64,000 nucleotides of DNA, taken from contig NZ_QEIH01000007.1 of the NCBI RefSeq assembly GCF_003260195.1, forward strand, positions 186,001 to 250,000. Direction: 5' to 3'. The notes beneath the pieces are model-generated. The model was not told the DNA's origin. It was given only the letters and a program-made list of their open reading frames with translations, and did not search any database. The stretch's first letter is position 1, and each line of letters begins with the position of its first letter. Position numbers and translations under genes: made by a program. The stretch comes from Lutibacter citreus (GTDB lineage Bacteria; Bacteroidota; Bacteroidia; Flavobacteriales; Flavobacteriaceae). Below, one piece after another: positions 1 through 8,344 of this stretch.

Positions 1-1482
1 CAGTGTAGATGCAACTCCATTTATAGTACTTGTCAAATTCCCTGAGACTACACTTAATGCGTTTGTATTAATTATTGGAGCTGATAAAGCTCCATTTGAA
101 TCTGTAACTGTTAATGTGTTTGCCGATGAAGTAAAACCTGTATTAATTTCGTTTGTTATGCTACCATCAACTTCAGTTCCTAATATCTCATAAGGACTAG
201 TTGAAGTACCTAAACCCAAAACTTGGTTAATTCCTCCTCCAGTAATTTTTGTTTCTGATCCATCTGCTGCCAATGATGATAAATTCACCATTTTAGGAGT
301 TCCTCCTGATTCTATACCTACTTGTAATTCATAGGTTGAACCATTAAAAGCAAAAAAGTCAATTTCTTGATCATCTGAAGATATAGTACTTATTTGATGC
401 CAATTACTACCATCACTTTGTATTTGTAATGAAGATTCATCAACTATTGTAGTAGACGCAGAATTTGTCATATCTAAATATGACGTTATTGTTCTTGTAC
501 TCCCTGAGTTATTTTTTAAAATATAAATTCTTCCTTCGCAAGTATTTGCGTTTGGTAAAGTTATATTGTGATTTCCAGCAATAATAACACTATAATGATC
601 TTCACCTAATGTTAAATTACTTGTTGTTGTAAAAATTGATTTTGAAATTGATCCCTTTACTTGAAAAGTACTATTTGCAACATTTCCTGTATCATTTCCA
701 TTATAAGTTCCATCTATAGGAACACCTGTAGGATTAATATTAATACCAAATCTAGGTTTTGCTCCTGATGAATTAACACTTCCTTGCACTCTAAATAACT
801 CTTTGTGAGTTTTATCGTAGTAATTGTAACGTTTAAATATAAAAGGCTCTGCTCCATCATCACCAATAATAAACTCTAATCGTCCATTATTGCTTGCCCC
901 TGCTGAACCAATTTCAAATAAATCTGAACCACCTGCACTTCCTTTTAATCTAAAACTCCCATTAGTAGTAGTATAAAACATTGGTTTATAAAACGAAGCT
1001 CCACTAGCTGCAAACTGTAATGCTGAAGTTGAACCATTTCCATTTACAAAAACCAAAGGCTGATCATTATCTGTATAATCAGGATAAGATTGAGTTAAAT
1101 TTAATATTTGCCTTCTTCCAAACTCTAACATTGGCAAATTATTTGATCTAATTTGCATTTTTACATCATCTGTAGTTCCTAAGAAATTAGTTCCTGATGT
1201 TAAACCTGAGTTTCCTGTTAAAGACCAAAAATCACTCGCAAATGATAACCAAGTAGTTCCATCCCAAACCTTAACTGCGGTTGGAGTAGCATTGGTATCA
1301 AACCATAAATCATCTATTTGAGGATTTATGGGAGCTGAATTTGAAGTTGTTACTTTATTATTAGTAACGTTAATTTTTGTCCCTTTTTGATTAATAACAG
1401 TAACCTGTTGCGCAAAACCTATTTGCACAAAAGCTACACATAGTGTAAATAATAAAAATCTTATGACTTTTTTATAAAACAT
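1..1482 (-). CDS. Large secreted fibre-like surface protein, C-terminus cut by window edge
   Basis: The frame is open from an ATG at 1482 to the window edge, giving 494 codons with no stop, so the protein is truncated here. Residues 1-24 are a clear signal peptide (MFYKKVIRFLLF then a hydrophobic stretch ending GFA-Q). The mature part is low-complexity, rich in Thr, Ser, Asn and Gly. It has a phage-fibre-like WDGTTW segment near residues 70-80, and a SYLDMTNSAS/DGSNWHQI region resembling repeats in flavobacterial cell-surface and tail-fibre-like proteins. No enzyme motif is visible. It lies 130 bases downstream of a related secreted protein on the same strand and shares its WDG/WNG-type segment with the protein at 2385-3332. 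A structural or adhesive surface role is inferred. Confidence 0.75.
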   Translation of the reverse strand, partial: MFYKKVIRFLLFTLCVAFVQIGFAQQVTVINQKGTKINVTNNKVTTSNSAPINPQIDDLWFDTNATPTAVKVWDGTTWLSFASDFWSLTGNSGLTSGTNFLGTTDDVKMQIRSNNLPMLEFGRRQILNLTQSYPDYTDNDQPLVFVNGNGSTSALQFAASGASFYKPMFYTTTNGSFRLKGSAGGSDLFEIGSAGASNNGRLEFIIGDDGAEPFIFKRYNYYDKTHKELFRVQGSVNSSGAKPRFGININPTGVPIDGTYNGNDTGNVANSTFQVKGSISKSIFTTTSNLTLGEDHYSVIIAGNHNITLPNANTCEGRIYILKNNSGSTRTITSYLDMTNSASTTIVDESSLQIQSDGSNWHQISTISSDDQEIDFFAFNGSTYELQVGIESGGTPKMVNLSSLAADGSETKITGGGINQVLGLGTSTSPYEILGTEVDGSITNEINTGFTSSANTLTVTDSNGALSAPIINTNALSVVSGNLTSTINGVASTL

Positions 1483-1537
1483 ATTTACTATTCTATTAAT
1501 CTAAATTTTAAAAATTAACTATTTATTATTTTTATTC

Positions 1538-1591
1538 CTTGTTTGAAGAGTTGATTACAAAGCAACCAACTCTTCATATATTTTAAACAAG
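1538..1591 (-). other. Intercistronic hairpin between two secreted-protein genes
   Basis: Arms at 1545-1556 and 1564-1575 (GAAGAGTTGATT against AACCAACTCTTC) pair over 12 positions with one wobble, around a 7-base loop. An outer pair, CTTGTTT at 1538-1544 and AAACAAG at 1585-1591, can close the structure with a bulge. There is no U-tract on the minus-strand side, so a full terminator is unlikely. A partial attenuator or an RNA-processing or stability element is possible. Confidence 0.4.
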
Positions 1592-1612
1592 AAATATAAT
1601 TTAGTGATTAAA

Positions 1613-2332
1613 TTATTTAATATATTGGATTTCAATTATGTCTCCAACATAAAATGGAACCTCTGCATTATCAAAAGTAACAGTCCCAGCTGCAGCAATT
1701 GAAAAATCTGTTCCAAAACGTAGTTTAGCCCCATTTCTATATACAAATAATTTAGCAGCTGTACTAGTTGCTGTTAAAGTTGGTAACCCAACAACTGCAA
1801 TATCAGTAGTTCCTGAAGTTACATTAGCAGTTTGAGGAGATTCTAATCTTATTCCACTAACTAAATCTGAAGCTAACATTTTTTTAGTTACTCCAGTTGC
1901 TTCATCTCTAACTAATAAAGTATAACCAGTTGTTGCTGTCTCATCTGCAGCTGGAACATCGGTAGCAGCTATATAATCTATTCCTTGAATTTTGAAAGTA
2001 CCTCCTGCAGCACCATCAACTGTAATTTCAAAATCTTTATCACCAGTGTTTATATTTGTATTTTCTGTTAATGAACCTCCTAATTGCCAAGTTGTAATTA
2101 CTCCTCCATCAGGAGCGGTATCAGTAAACATTGTTATACCGTTATTTGATTGTAAATACTTAATAGTACCTTTATTATCAATAACTTTAACTGATCCTCC
2201 ATTTGAACCTAACGCAGCCGCGGTAGCTTTTCCTATACTTCCTGAAGTTGTTTGCGCACTAACTGCACCTATAGACAACATAAATACCGCTACTAATGCT
2301 AATTTTAATCCATTTTGTAATCTTGTTTTCAT
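1613..2332 (-). CDS. Secreted hypothetical protein with C-terminal YRNG module
   Basis: This 239-residue protein has a good signal peptide (MKTRLQNGLKLALVAVFML, cleavage after VSA-Q). I recognise no named family. It reads as a shortened relative of its upstream neighbour. Both share an LGG(S/A)LT-type segment, a TGVxxKMxAS(D/N)L segment near residues 147-158, and a C-terminal module with LFVYRNGAKLRF and GDIIEIQYIK near residues 195-239. The YxNG...GDxIxIxY pattern resembles short beta-sandwich modules in phage tail-fibre and other bacterial fibre proteins. There is no promoter-like -7 box directly upstream, so co-transcription from the 3.3-kb promoter is likely. The function is unknown; a surface or extracellular structural role is inferred. 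Confidence 0.8.
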   Translation of the reverse strand: MKTRLQNGLKLALVAVFMLSIGAVSAQTTSGSIGKATAAALGSNGGSVKVIDNKGTIKYLQSNNGITMFTDTAPDGGVITTWQLGGSLTENTNINTGDKDFEITVDGAAGGTFKIQGIDYIAATDVPAADETATTGYTLLVRDEATGVTKKMLASDLVSGIRLESPQTANVTSGTTDIAVVGLPTLTATSTAAKLFVYRNGAKLRFGTDFSIAAAGTVTFDNAEVPFYVGDIIEIQYIK

Positions 2333-2384
2333 CTTTCTTTAATTTTAAATTTTGGGTTGTTTATTTATTTATAATTATTTTCTT

Positions 2385-3332
2385 TTAATAAAACTGTACT
2401 ATTCTAACTTTATCATTTTTATAACATATAGCTTCAGGTTCTAACTCTATGGTAGTATTATTTACAACTGTAAAATTAATCCTTACTCCATTTCTATACA
2501 CATCAATTTGTTTTGGGTTTGCAATTGGATATGGCGGAGAAAACTGACTTTGCCCTTCTTCTGCTATAACAACAATTTCTTCTTCTCTTAACAAATTAGA
2601 CGCTTGCATTTTTTGAAGAACTCCAGTGTTTTTATTTACAACTACAATTTCGTTAGCGTTAGCATCTATAGTTTTTTCTAGTCCTTTAATTGCTAATGTA
2701 TTTGTGGCGTTTGTTTCTAGTGTAGTTTCTTTAGTTAAAGCACCTCCAAGTTCAAAAGAATTTTCATCCGTTTTAACAATTCCATTGGCTGCAGTATATT
2801 TACTATGCTCACTATTGTTTAACCACGAAGTTCCATTAAATGAGAAAATATCTCCCGATGTTTCATCTACATAAATATCACCTGCCAAAGGATTTAAATT
2901 TGTTTGTGCTGTTGGTAATCCTTTACCTCTATTAGGGTTAGAATTTATAGGAACCCATTTACTACCATTCCAAATACTTATAAGTTCTTTTGGGTTAGAA
3001 TTATCAATCCAAATATCTCCTGAATTATTACCTAGAGGAGCTGTTGTTGATGTTGTAACTGCTACATTGTAACTATCACAAAGACTTTTCCATATTGTTC
3101 CTTGAAAAATAAATAAACAGTTCTCATCACTATTATAAACCAAAGCACCTTGTAAAGGTTTAATTGCATTCATTTCACTATTATTCATCTTATTCAATAC
3201 AAATACTTTATTAGAACTTTCTAATTCTAATAACGAGTTTATATCAATCTCGGAAGGATTATTTCCTACCTTAACTTGCGCAAAAGCAGTTAAGCCGATA
3301 ATGGATAAAAATAAAAATACTAAATACTTCAA
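2385..3332 (-). CDS. Secreted fibre-like protein, first gene of a three-gene set
   Basis: The sequence has a signal peptide ending LTAFA-Q, then PLQGALVYNSDENCLFIF, a SGDIWIDNSN...WNGSKWVPI unit, a second GDIYVDE...FNGTSW unit, an LGGALT segment, TGVLQKMQASNL, and a C-terminal IDVYRNGVRI module. I chose the TTG at 3330-3332, which gives (M)KYLVFLFLSIIG, a normal signal peptide, and sits about 15 bases after a good promoter. A longer frame begins at a GTG at 3383, but that start lies upstream of the promoter elements and adds 17 residues that spoil the signal peptide. Tandem W-G-x-x-W units and the YRNG end suggest an extended fibre or adhesin. No catalytic motif is visible and the family is not recognised. 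Confidence 0.7.
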   Translation of the reverse strand: MKYLVFLFLSIIGLTAFAQVKVGNNPSEIDINSLLELESSNKVFVLNKMNNSEMNAIKPLQGALVYNSDENCLFIFQGTIWKSLCDSYNVAVTTSTTAPLGNNSGDIWIDNSNPKELISIWNGSKWVPINSNPNRGKGLPTAQTNLNPLAGDIYVDETSGDIFSFNGTSWLNNSEHSKYTAANGIVKTDENSFELGGALTKETTLETNATNTLAIKGLEKTIDANANEIVVVNKNTGVLQKMQASNLLREEEIVVIAEEGQSQFSPPYPIANPKQIDVYRNGVRINFTVVNNTTIELEPEAICYKNDKVRIVQFY

Positions 3333-3346
3333 ATTATATTTTTTAA

Positions 3347-3380
3347 CAAATTTAAATACTACTGCAAAAGTAATCCAAAA
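3347..3380 (-). promoter_or_regulatory. Bacteroidota-type promoter for the secreted-protein set
   Basis: On the minus strand TTTTG at 3380-3376 is followed after 21 bases by TAAATTTG at 3354-3347. This matches the -33 TTG and -7 TAnnTTTG consensus known for Bacteroidota. It would start RNA a few bases before the TTG start codon at 3332. Confidence 0.6.
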
Positions 3381-3422
3381 CACAGTGAAACATAAGTGTT
3401 TTCGTCTGGCTCTAATTTTATG

Positions 3423-3453
3423 TCGGTGAATGGTATTTACCTATCGATGAATG
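3423..3453. promoter_or_regulatory. 21-bp-spaced direct repeat, possible LytTR-type operator
   Basis: TCGGTGAATG at 3423-3432 and TCGATGAATG at 3444-3453 match at 9 of 10 positions and are offset by exactly 21 bp, or two helical turns. Read on the minus strand they resemble AlgR/LytTR boxes (the second has the form ACCATTCACC). They lie about 80-110 bases upstream of the predicted start of transcription. The spacing is seen; the regulator family is inferred. Confidence 0.35.
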
Positions 3454-3507
3454 AATTTTAAACAGTCTACAATAATAGGACTCTACACTAATTAAAAAGT
3501 CACTTTT

Positions 3508-3999
3508 CTAAATTTTTATTTTTCTGGGAGTAGTAGGATTAAACCCAAAATCAGCATCTGGCAAATCAATTTCTAGTTGGCAAATTACATAACCAACACT
3601 CGCAAAATGATGAATTGCATGGCTATGAGCTTGTATCAAAATTCCTCCTAAAGTATAATCTGCAGATATAACACCTAAACCTAGGTTATCAGTAACTTTA
3701 ACTATTTTATTAAAGTCCTCTCCTTCCAAAGTTTTTAATTTATTTAATACTTCATTGAAATAAATAATTCCTTGTGCGGTATAATTTTCAGCTTCAACAT
3801 TTCTCTTTCTATTAATCAGATTTATTTGATTTGATGGCAAACCTTCAAAAATACAATCAAAAACGTCAAGAACATGTCTCATATGAACCCCAATACTCGA
3901 ATAATAAGGTGCTATTGAAGCATTTCTGTAATTTTCATCAGAAATATATTGTAAAAGTTGCACCCCTCTATTCAAATTCTTTTCAATGGATTTAATCAT
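3508..3999 (-). CDS. DinB family protein
   Basis: The 163-residue protein has the DinB/YfiT four-helix-bundle pattern. Candidate metal-binding histidines are in GVHMRHVLD (H39, H42) and in QAHSHAIHHFA (H127, H130, H131). The family includes metal-dependent thiol transferases and many uncharacterised proteins, so no substrate can be assigned. It is transcribed alone: a TATATTTG -7 box lies at 4026-4033 upstream, and the next gene on this strand is separated by a promoter region. The length is typical of the family and the start is the only reasonable ATG. Confidence 0.8.
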   Translation of the reverse strand: MIKSIEKNLNRGVQLLQYISDENYRNASIAPYYSSIGVHMRHVLDVFDCIFEGLPSNQINLINRKRNVEAENYTAQGIIYFNEVLNKLKTLEGEDFNKIVKVTDNLGLGVISADYTLGGILIQAHSHAIHHFASVGYVICQLEIDLPDADFGFNPTTPRKIKI

Positions 4000-4025
4000 A
4001 TTTCAACTAATTATTTTAAGTTTTG

Positions 4026-4033
4026 CAAATATA
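4026..4033 (-). promoter_or_regulatory. -7 promoter element of the DinB gene
   Basis: TATATTTG on the minus strand lies 27 bases before the ATG at 3999. It matches TAnnTTTG; no well-spaced TTG is visible upstream, so support is partial. Confidence 0.35.
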
Positions 4034-4484
4034 AAAATAAATTACTTCAAAATCTTAATTAACGTAAAAACTGCCTATACTATAAACAAGATCATTATTT
4101 CACTAATAAAATAATTATTTTAACCATTTGTTTCTCAGGCCTAACCCAATTATAAGTGAAAAATAAAAAATATAGACAACCCTATAAAAAATTCAAGTTT
4201 ATTTAACCAACTAATTACCAATATTTATTATTAAAATATTCTGTAAAACACAACACAATACCCACCTAAAAAACTACATAAATACAGAAACTATAGAACA
4301 TCTTAAACTTTTCGATTCTCTTATAATTAATCTTATTTTTAAACCCCACATATTAAGCATCCCTGAAAAAACCAGGCCTAAATACGGTATTAAAACGCTT
4401 TAAAAAAACATTAGTTAAACACTTCATATATTCAAAAATATTATTGTTAAATTATTTAAATATAACACTTTAACTATATATAAG

Positions 4485-4512
4485 TGCAACATTAATTACA
4501 ATTAATGTTGCA
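4485..4512. repeat. Perfect 13-bp inverted repeat with 2-bp gap
   Basis: TGCAACATTAATT and AATTAATGTTGCA flank the dinucleotide AC. The repeat lies 28 bases past the stop of the flippase gene. It lacks a T-tract in the direction of that gene, so it may be a weak terminator, an RNA 3' end protector or a protein-binding site. Confidence 0.5.
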
Positions 4513-4539
4513 AAAAAGACTCTAATAGAACTTTCTATT

Positions 4540-5988
4540 TTAAAATTTTGAAAATAAACTATTAATGTCTTCTGAAATTTGAAATTTCTTAATTAAAAAC
4601 ACATAGATTAAACAAATTAATAATCCTTTAAGAATTATATTAAGAATAGGGTTAAAATTAAATACCCAAAAATTAAAACCAATATAAACAAGTAAAATAA
4701 TTAGTAATATTTTGAGTGTATTTCTCCCAAAAGGTTGAATATTTAGTTTAAATTTAATGTATGCCAATTTAACTAAACTATACAAAAACACCACTATTAA
4801 TGTAGCTAAAGCGGCTCCATTAATTCCATACAAATTAATTAACCAATGGTTTAAAAAAATTACACTTATTGCCATTGCCAATGATAAATAAAAAAATATT
4901 TTATAATATTTAGAATTCACTAAAATAGCATTTGCGGTTCCCTGCGCTAATTCAATTAACTTAGCAATAGAGATTATTAAAACAATCCAGATTCCTTTTG
5001 TAAACTGAGGTTTATCAATAATTTCATACAGATCTGAAATATTTATATTTATCAATAAAAAAAATAACCCTCCTACAACTAATAAATTTATTGAAGTTTG
5101 TTTGTACAAATTTTCTACTTCAACAATATTATTTGCATTCATTTCTTTTGCTGTAATTGGACTTGTAATTTGCTGCATTGCTCTGGTAGGAATTGCTATT
5201 ACACTTGCTATATAAATTCCAACAGAATAATAGGCAACTTCTGCAATTTGCTTTATTTGAGGAATCATAAACTTATCTATCTCTAACAATATTCCTGAAG
5301 CCGAACCTGCAATTATAATATAAAAAGAAAATGATAAAATTTCTTTGATATTTTCAGGTATTTTAAACTTTAATACGGGTTTATATACAAAAAACGCATA
5401 TAGTTTCATTATTAATGTTCTCAATCCATATACTACTACAATAGCATAAATAAATTCTTCATTTGTTATATACTTAAAATAAACTGCAAGCAATAAAAAA
5501 GACGTGCATAAACGAGCAAATACTTCTTTTATAAAATTTCCAAATACTGAGTTAAATTGAACTTTGGTCCACGAATGAAACACTTCAAAATATCCCATAA
5601 AAATTGCAAGAATAAATATTAAATAGGTATAATCTTTAATAAGAATGTTCTGTGAAGATAACCAAGAAGCAATAATATTGTAAATAAAAACACCCACAAA
5701 AGCTAATGGTATTATAATTAGCAGTGGTAATATTAAGGTAGTCATTAAAAAACCATCCTGCTCTCTTTTAGTCTTGTAAGATGAATAAAACTTAATAATG
5801 GTATGTTGCATCCCAAAAACTAATAAAGGCATAATAATATTAGCCGTTGAAAGCAAAAAAGTTATCAATCCAAAATAGTCTTCATGTAAAAAATGAGTAT
5901 ATAAAAACAGTACATTTATTCCGCCAATAGCAAATCCTAAAAATAAGATTACCGTATTATTAAACGACTGTTTTAAAACAATTCCCAT
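4540..5988 (-). CDS. Polysaccharide flippase (Wzx/MATE-like)
   Basis: This 482-residue, strongly hydrophobic protein has about 12-14 predicted membrane spans and belongs by pattern to the MOP superfamily of lipid-linked oligosaccharide flippases. Charged loops such as YSSYKTKREQDG between spans fit that fold. It would move undecaprenyl-linked glycan units across the inner membrane. It is the last gene of an operon with two glycosyltransferases and a WecB-type epimerase. Its start codon shares one base with the epimerase stop, so translation is probably coupled. The glycan itself cannot be deduced. Confidence 0.85.
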   Translation of the reverse strand: MGIVLKQSFNNTVILFLGFAIGGINVLFLYTHFLHEDYFGLITFLLSTANIIMPLLVFGMQHTIIKFYSSYKTKREQDGFLMTTLILPLLIIIPLAFVGVFIYNIIASWLSSQNILIKDYTYLIFILAIFMGYFEVFHSWTKVQFNSVFGNFIKEVFARLCTSFLLLAVYFKYITNEEFIYAIVVVYGLRTLIMKLYAFFVYKPVLKFKIPENIKEILSFSFYIIIAGSASGILLEIDKFMIPQIKQIAEVAYYSVGIYIASVIAIPTRAMQQITSPITAKEMNANNIVEVENLYKQTSINLLVVGGLFFLLININISDLYEIIDKPQFTKGIWIVLIISIAKLIELAQGTANAILVNSKYYKIFFYLSLAMAISVIFLNHWLINLYGINGAALATLIVVFLYSLVKLAYIKFKLNIQPFGRNTLKILLIILLVYIGFNFWVFNFNPILNIILKGLLICLIYVFLIKKFQISEDINSLFSKF

Positions 5989-7067
5989 TACAATAAATTA
6001 AGAATTTCTTTGTGAATTTTCTCTCCAACATTATTACCAAATAAATTTATTGAAAAATCCATTTTTGAATTTTTAAATCCTTCAAACGCCAACCACATTT
6101 TAGTAGAATCACTACCAACAATTTTAGCAAAACCGTTTGAAACTAATTCTACCCATTCTGTTTCTTCACGCGCAATTATACAATGTTTTTTATTGAAAAA
6201 TGCTTCCTTTTGAAGTCCTCCACTATCTGTAACTACTAAACTACAATTTTTCAGCAATTCTAACATATCAAAATATCCTACTGGCTCTATAACAGTTAAA
6301 TTATAAGCCAATTTATTTTTCTTTAAAATAGCTTTAGTTCTTGGGTGTAATGGAATAATTACTTGTTTGGTATTATTTATTTTTTCAAGTCCTTCAAAAA
6401 TAGATTTTAAACTATTAATATCATCCGTATTTTCTTGACGGTGAATTGTAGCTAAAACAAACTCATTATACTGAAGGTTTAAATTAGAAATAATTGAAGA
6501 TTTCTCTTTTGAAGTTTCACTATAAAACTCAACCGCATCTTTCATAATATCACCACATTTTACAATTTTTGAAGGAATGTTCTGAAAACCTTCAAGTTGT
6601 AAATTATCAATAGCAGTATCTGTAGGGCATAATAATATATCTGAAATTCTATCTGTTAAAATTCTATTTATTTCTTCGGGCATTTTCATATTAAAAGAAC
6701 GCAAACCAGCCTCAACATGTGCCACTTTAATATGCATTTTTTTAGCCGCCAAAGCACCCGCTAATGTAGAATTTGTATCTCCATAAACCACCACTAATTC
6801 TGGTTTTTCAATCTCAAGAACTTTTTCTATTTCAGTTAACATTTGCCCTGTCATAGCACCATGACTTAATCTATTAATCGCTAAATTATATTTTGGTTTA
6901 GGAATATTCATTTCTTCAAAAAAAATAGCACTCATATTGGTGTCATAATGTTGCCCAGTATGTATTATAATCTCTTCTACATTATCATGCTTTTTAATTA
7001 CCCTACTTAATACAGCTGCCTTTACAAATTGTGGACGCGCTCCTAAAATGGTTACTATTTTTTTCAT
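5988..7067 (-). CDS. wecB: UDP-N-acetylglucosamine 2-epimerase (non-hydrolysing)
   Basis: The 359-residue protein has family landmarks GARPQFVKA near the N-terminus, HTGQHYD, GDTNSTLAG, HVEAGLRSF, EEINR, ATIHRQENTD and TDSGGLQKEAFF. It interconverts UDP-GlcNAc and UDP-ManNAc in the cytoplasm, supplying ManNAc-type sugars for surface polysaccharide. The length is normal for the family. It overlaps the upstream glycosyltransferase by 4 bases and touches the downstream flippase, which supports one transcript. A related 2-epimerase acting on another UDP-HexNAc is possible. Confidence 0.9.
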   Translation of the reverse strand: MKKIVTILGARPQFVKAAVLSRVIKKHDNVEEIIIHTGQHYDTNMSAIFFEEMNIPKPKYNLAINRLSHGAMTGQMLTEIEKVLEIEKPELVVVYGDTNSTLAGALAAKKMHIKVAHVEAGLRSFNMKMPEEINRILTDRISDILLCPTDTAIDNLQLEGFQNIPSKIVKCGDIMKDAVEFYSETSKEKSSIISNLNLQYNEFVLATIHRQENTDDINSLKSIFEGLEKINNTKQVIIPLHPRTKAILKKNKLAYNLTVIEPVGYFDMLELLKNCSLVVTDSGGLQKEAFFNKKHCIIAREETEWVELVSNGFAKIVGSDSTKMWLAFEGFKNSKMDFSINLFGNNVGEKIHKEILNLL

Positions 7068-8341
7068 TTTGTAATTCTATAAATAATTTCAGCAACTTTT
7101 TTTGTCAATTCTCTTCTATGGTATTGTTCAATGTTTTTTGAATCTACTGCTAATTCACCATTTTTAAATTGCTCATACAACTCTAAAATACTGTTTTTCA
7201 ATAAATTTCTATCTTTAAAACCAACTGTTTTCCCCGAATTTGTTTGTTTTAAAATAACAGCCAAATCACCATCTGTTGGAGCAATGGCTAAAATTGGTCG
7301 TTTTGCCATTAAATACTCAAATATTTTACCTGTAATTATTCCTTTGGCACTGGGAACATTATTTACCAACATTAGCAGTACTTGTGAACTTCTTTGATAA
7401 TCGAGCACTTCATTGTGCGAAACGTAACTGATAAGATTTACGTTCTTTTCTAATTTGTTTTTTGAAATTTGCTGAATTACAGACGGATCAACTTTACCAA
7501 TTAATTTTAATTCAAAATCTTTTGCAAAATCATTGTTTTCTGAAACAATCTCAGCTAGAACATCCCACAATATTTGTGGATTTCTATCTGCATTCATTAA
7601 TCCTATATGGGTTATTGTAAACTTTTTATCTAATTTACTGCTTAAAGAATTTATAGCACCATCAAAGCCGTTTGTTACGGTTTCAACAACGTTGCTAAAC
7701 TTAGCATAACTAACTTTCATTGTATTCCCAACAACTAATACACTATCGGCATTTTTAAGAACTTTTTGCTCTAAAAAATGATGCTTTTTTATAGCTTTTT
7801 TTGATAAAGGAAGTTTATGAAAATAATCTATCTCAGTCCAAGGGTCTCTAAAATCTGCAATCCATTTAACATTTAACTGCTTTTTTAATTCCAAACCAAT
7901 TAAATGCAAACTGTGTGGTGGACCTGTAGTAATAATAACATCAATATTATTTTTTGAAATATATTTTTTTAAATAATTTACTGATGGTTTCACCCAAAAC
8001 TTTCGTGCATCAGGTATAAAATAATTTGCTCTAATATATTGTAATACTTTTCCAAAAAAAGTTGGATTTGGATTTAAAAAACCTGCACTTTCTGCTTTCT
8101 TTTTTCCGAATAGTGATAATAAATTATTTGGCTCCCAAATTAGTTGTTTTAAAACCTCTATACCCTCTGGAATATCATTTTCTAAAGAACTGTCTATAAT
8201 TGGATACTTAGGATCTTGAACAGTATAAACTACTGGCTCTACTTTAAAATCACGAAAATACTTGACAAACTTTAACCAACGTTGCACTCCAGAACCTCCT
8301 GATGGCGGCCAATAATAAGTTATTATAAGAGCTTTTTTCAT
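7064..8341 (-). CDS. Glycosyltransferase family 4 protein
   Basis: The 425-residue cytoplasmic protein has a GT-B architecture. The N-terminal domain opens with YYWPPSGGSGVQRWLKF, typical of GT4 enzymes of polysaccharide clusters. The C-terminal donor-binding domain carries HIGLMNADRNP, LMLVNNVPSAKG and GKIFEYLMAKRPILAI. It would transfer a sugar to a lipid-linked acceptor; donor and linkage are unknown. It lies between a second GT4 gene (3 bases away) and the epimerase (4-base overlap). Confidence 0.85.
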   Translation of the reverse strand: MKKALIITYYWPPSGGSGVQRWLKFVKYFRDFKVEPVVYTVQDPKYPIIDSSLENDIPEGIEVLKQLIWEPNNLLSLFGKKKAESAGFLNPNPTFFGKVLQYIRANYFIPDARKFWVKPSVNYLKKYISKNNIDVIITTGPPHSLHLIGLELKKQLNVKWIADFRDPWTEIDYFHKLPLSKKAIKKHHFLEQKVLKNADSVLVVGNTMKVSYAKFSNVVETVTNGFDGAINSLSSKLDKKFTITHIGLMNADRNPQILWDVLAEIVSENNDFAKDFELKLIGKVDPSVIQQISKNKLEKNVNLISYVSHNEVLDYQRSSQVLLMLVNNVPSAKGIITGKIFEYLMAKRPILAIAPTDGDLAVILKQTNSGKTVGFKDRNLLKNSILELYEQFKNGELAVDSKNIEQYHRRELTKKVAEIIYRITK

Positions 8342-8344
8342 TCT

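Larger units (their letters stand above)
4000..4539. other. 540-bp gene-free stretch
   Basis: This very AT-rich interval has no credible reading frame on either strand. It holds the promoter of the DinB gene at its left end and a perfect palindrome near its right end. The nonamer CAGGCCTAA occurs twice (near 4137 and 4374). Nothing else is recognisable. Confidence 0.5.

Noticed and set aside
1992-2342. Open frame on the plus strand opposite the 239-residue secreted protein.
   Set aside because: It is an antisense shadow; the minus-strand frame has a signal peptide and a module shared with its neighbour.
3385-3392. GTGAAACA, a perfect half of the parS consensus.
   Set aside because: The left half does not match, and a single 8-base match is expected by chance; it is not called a parS site.
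4137-4382. CAGGCCTAA occurs twice in the gene-free stretch.
   Set aside because: A short match without consistent spacing, flanking symmetry or nearby promoter; probably chance.
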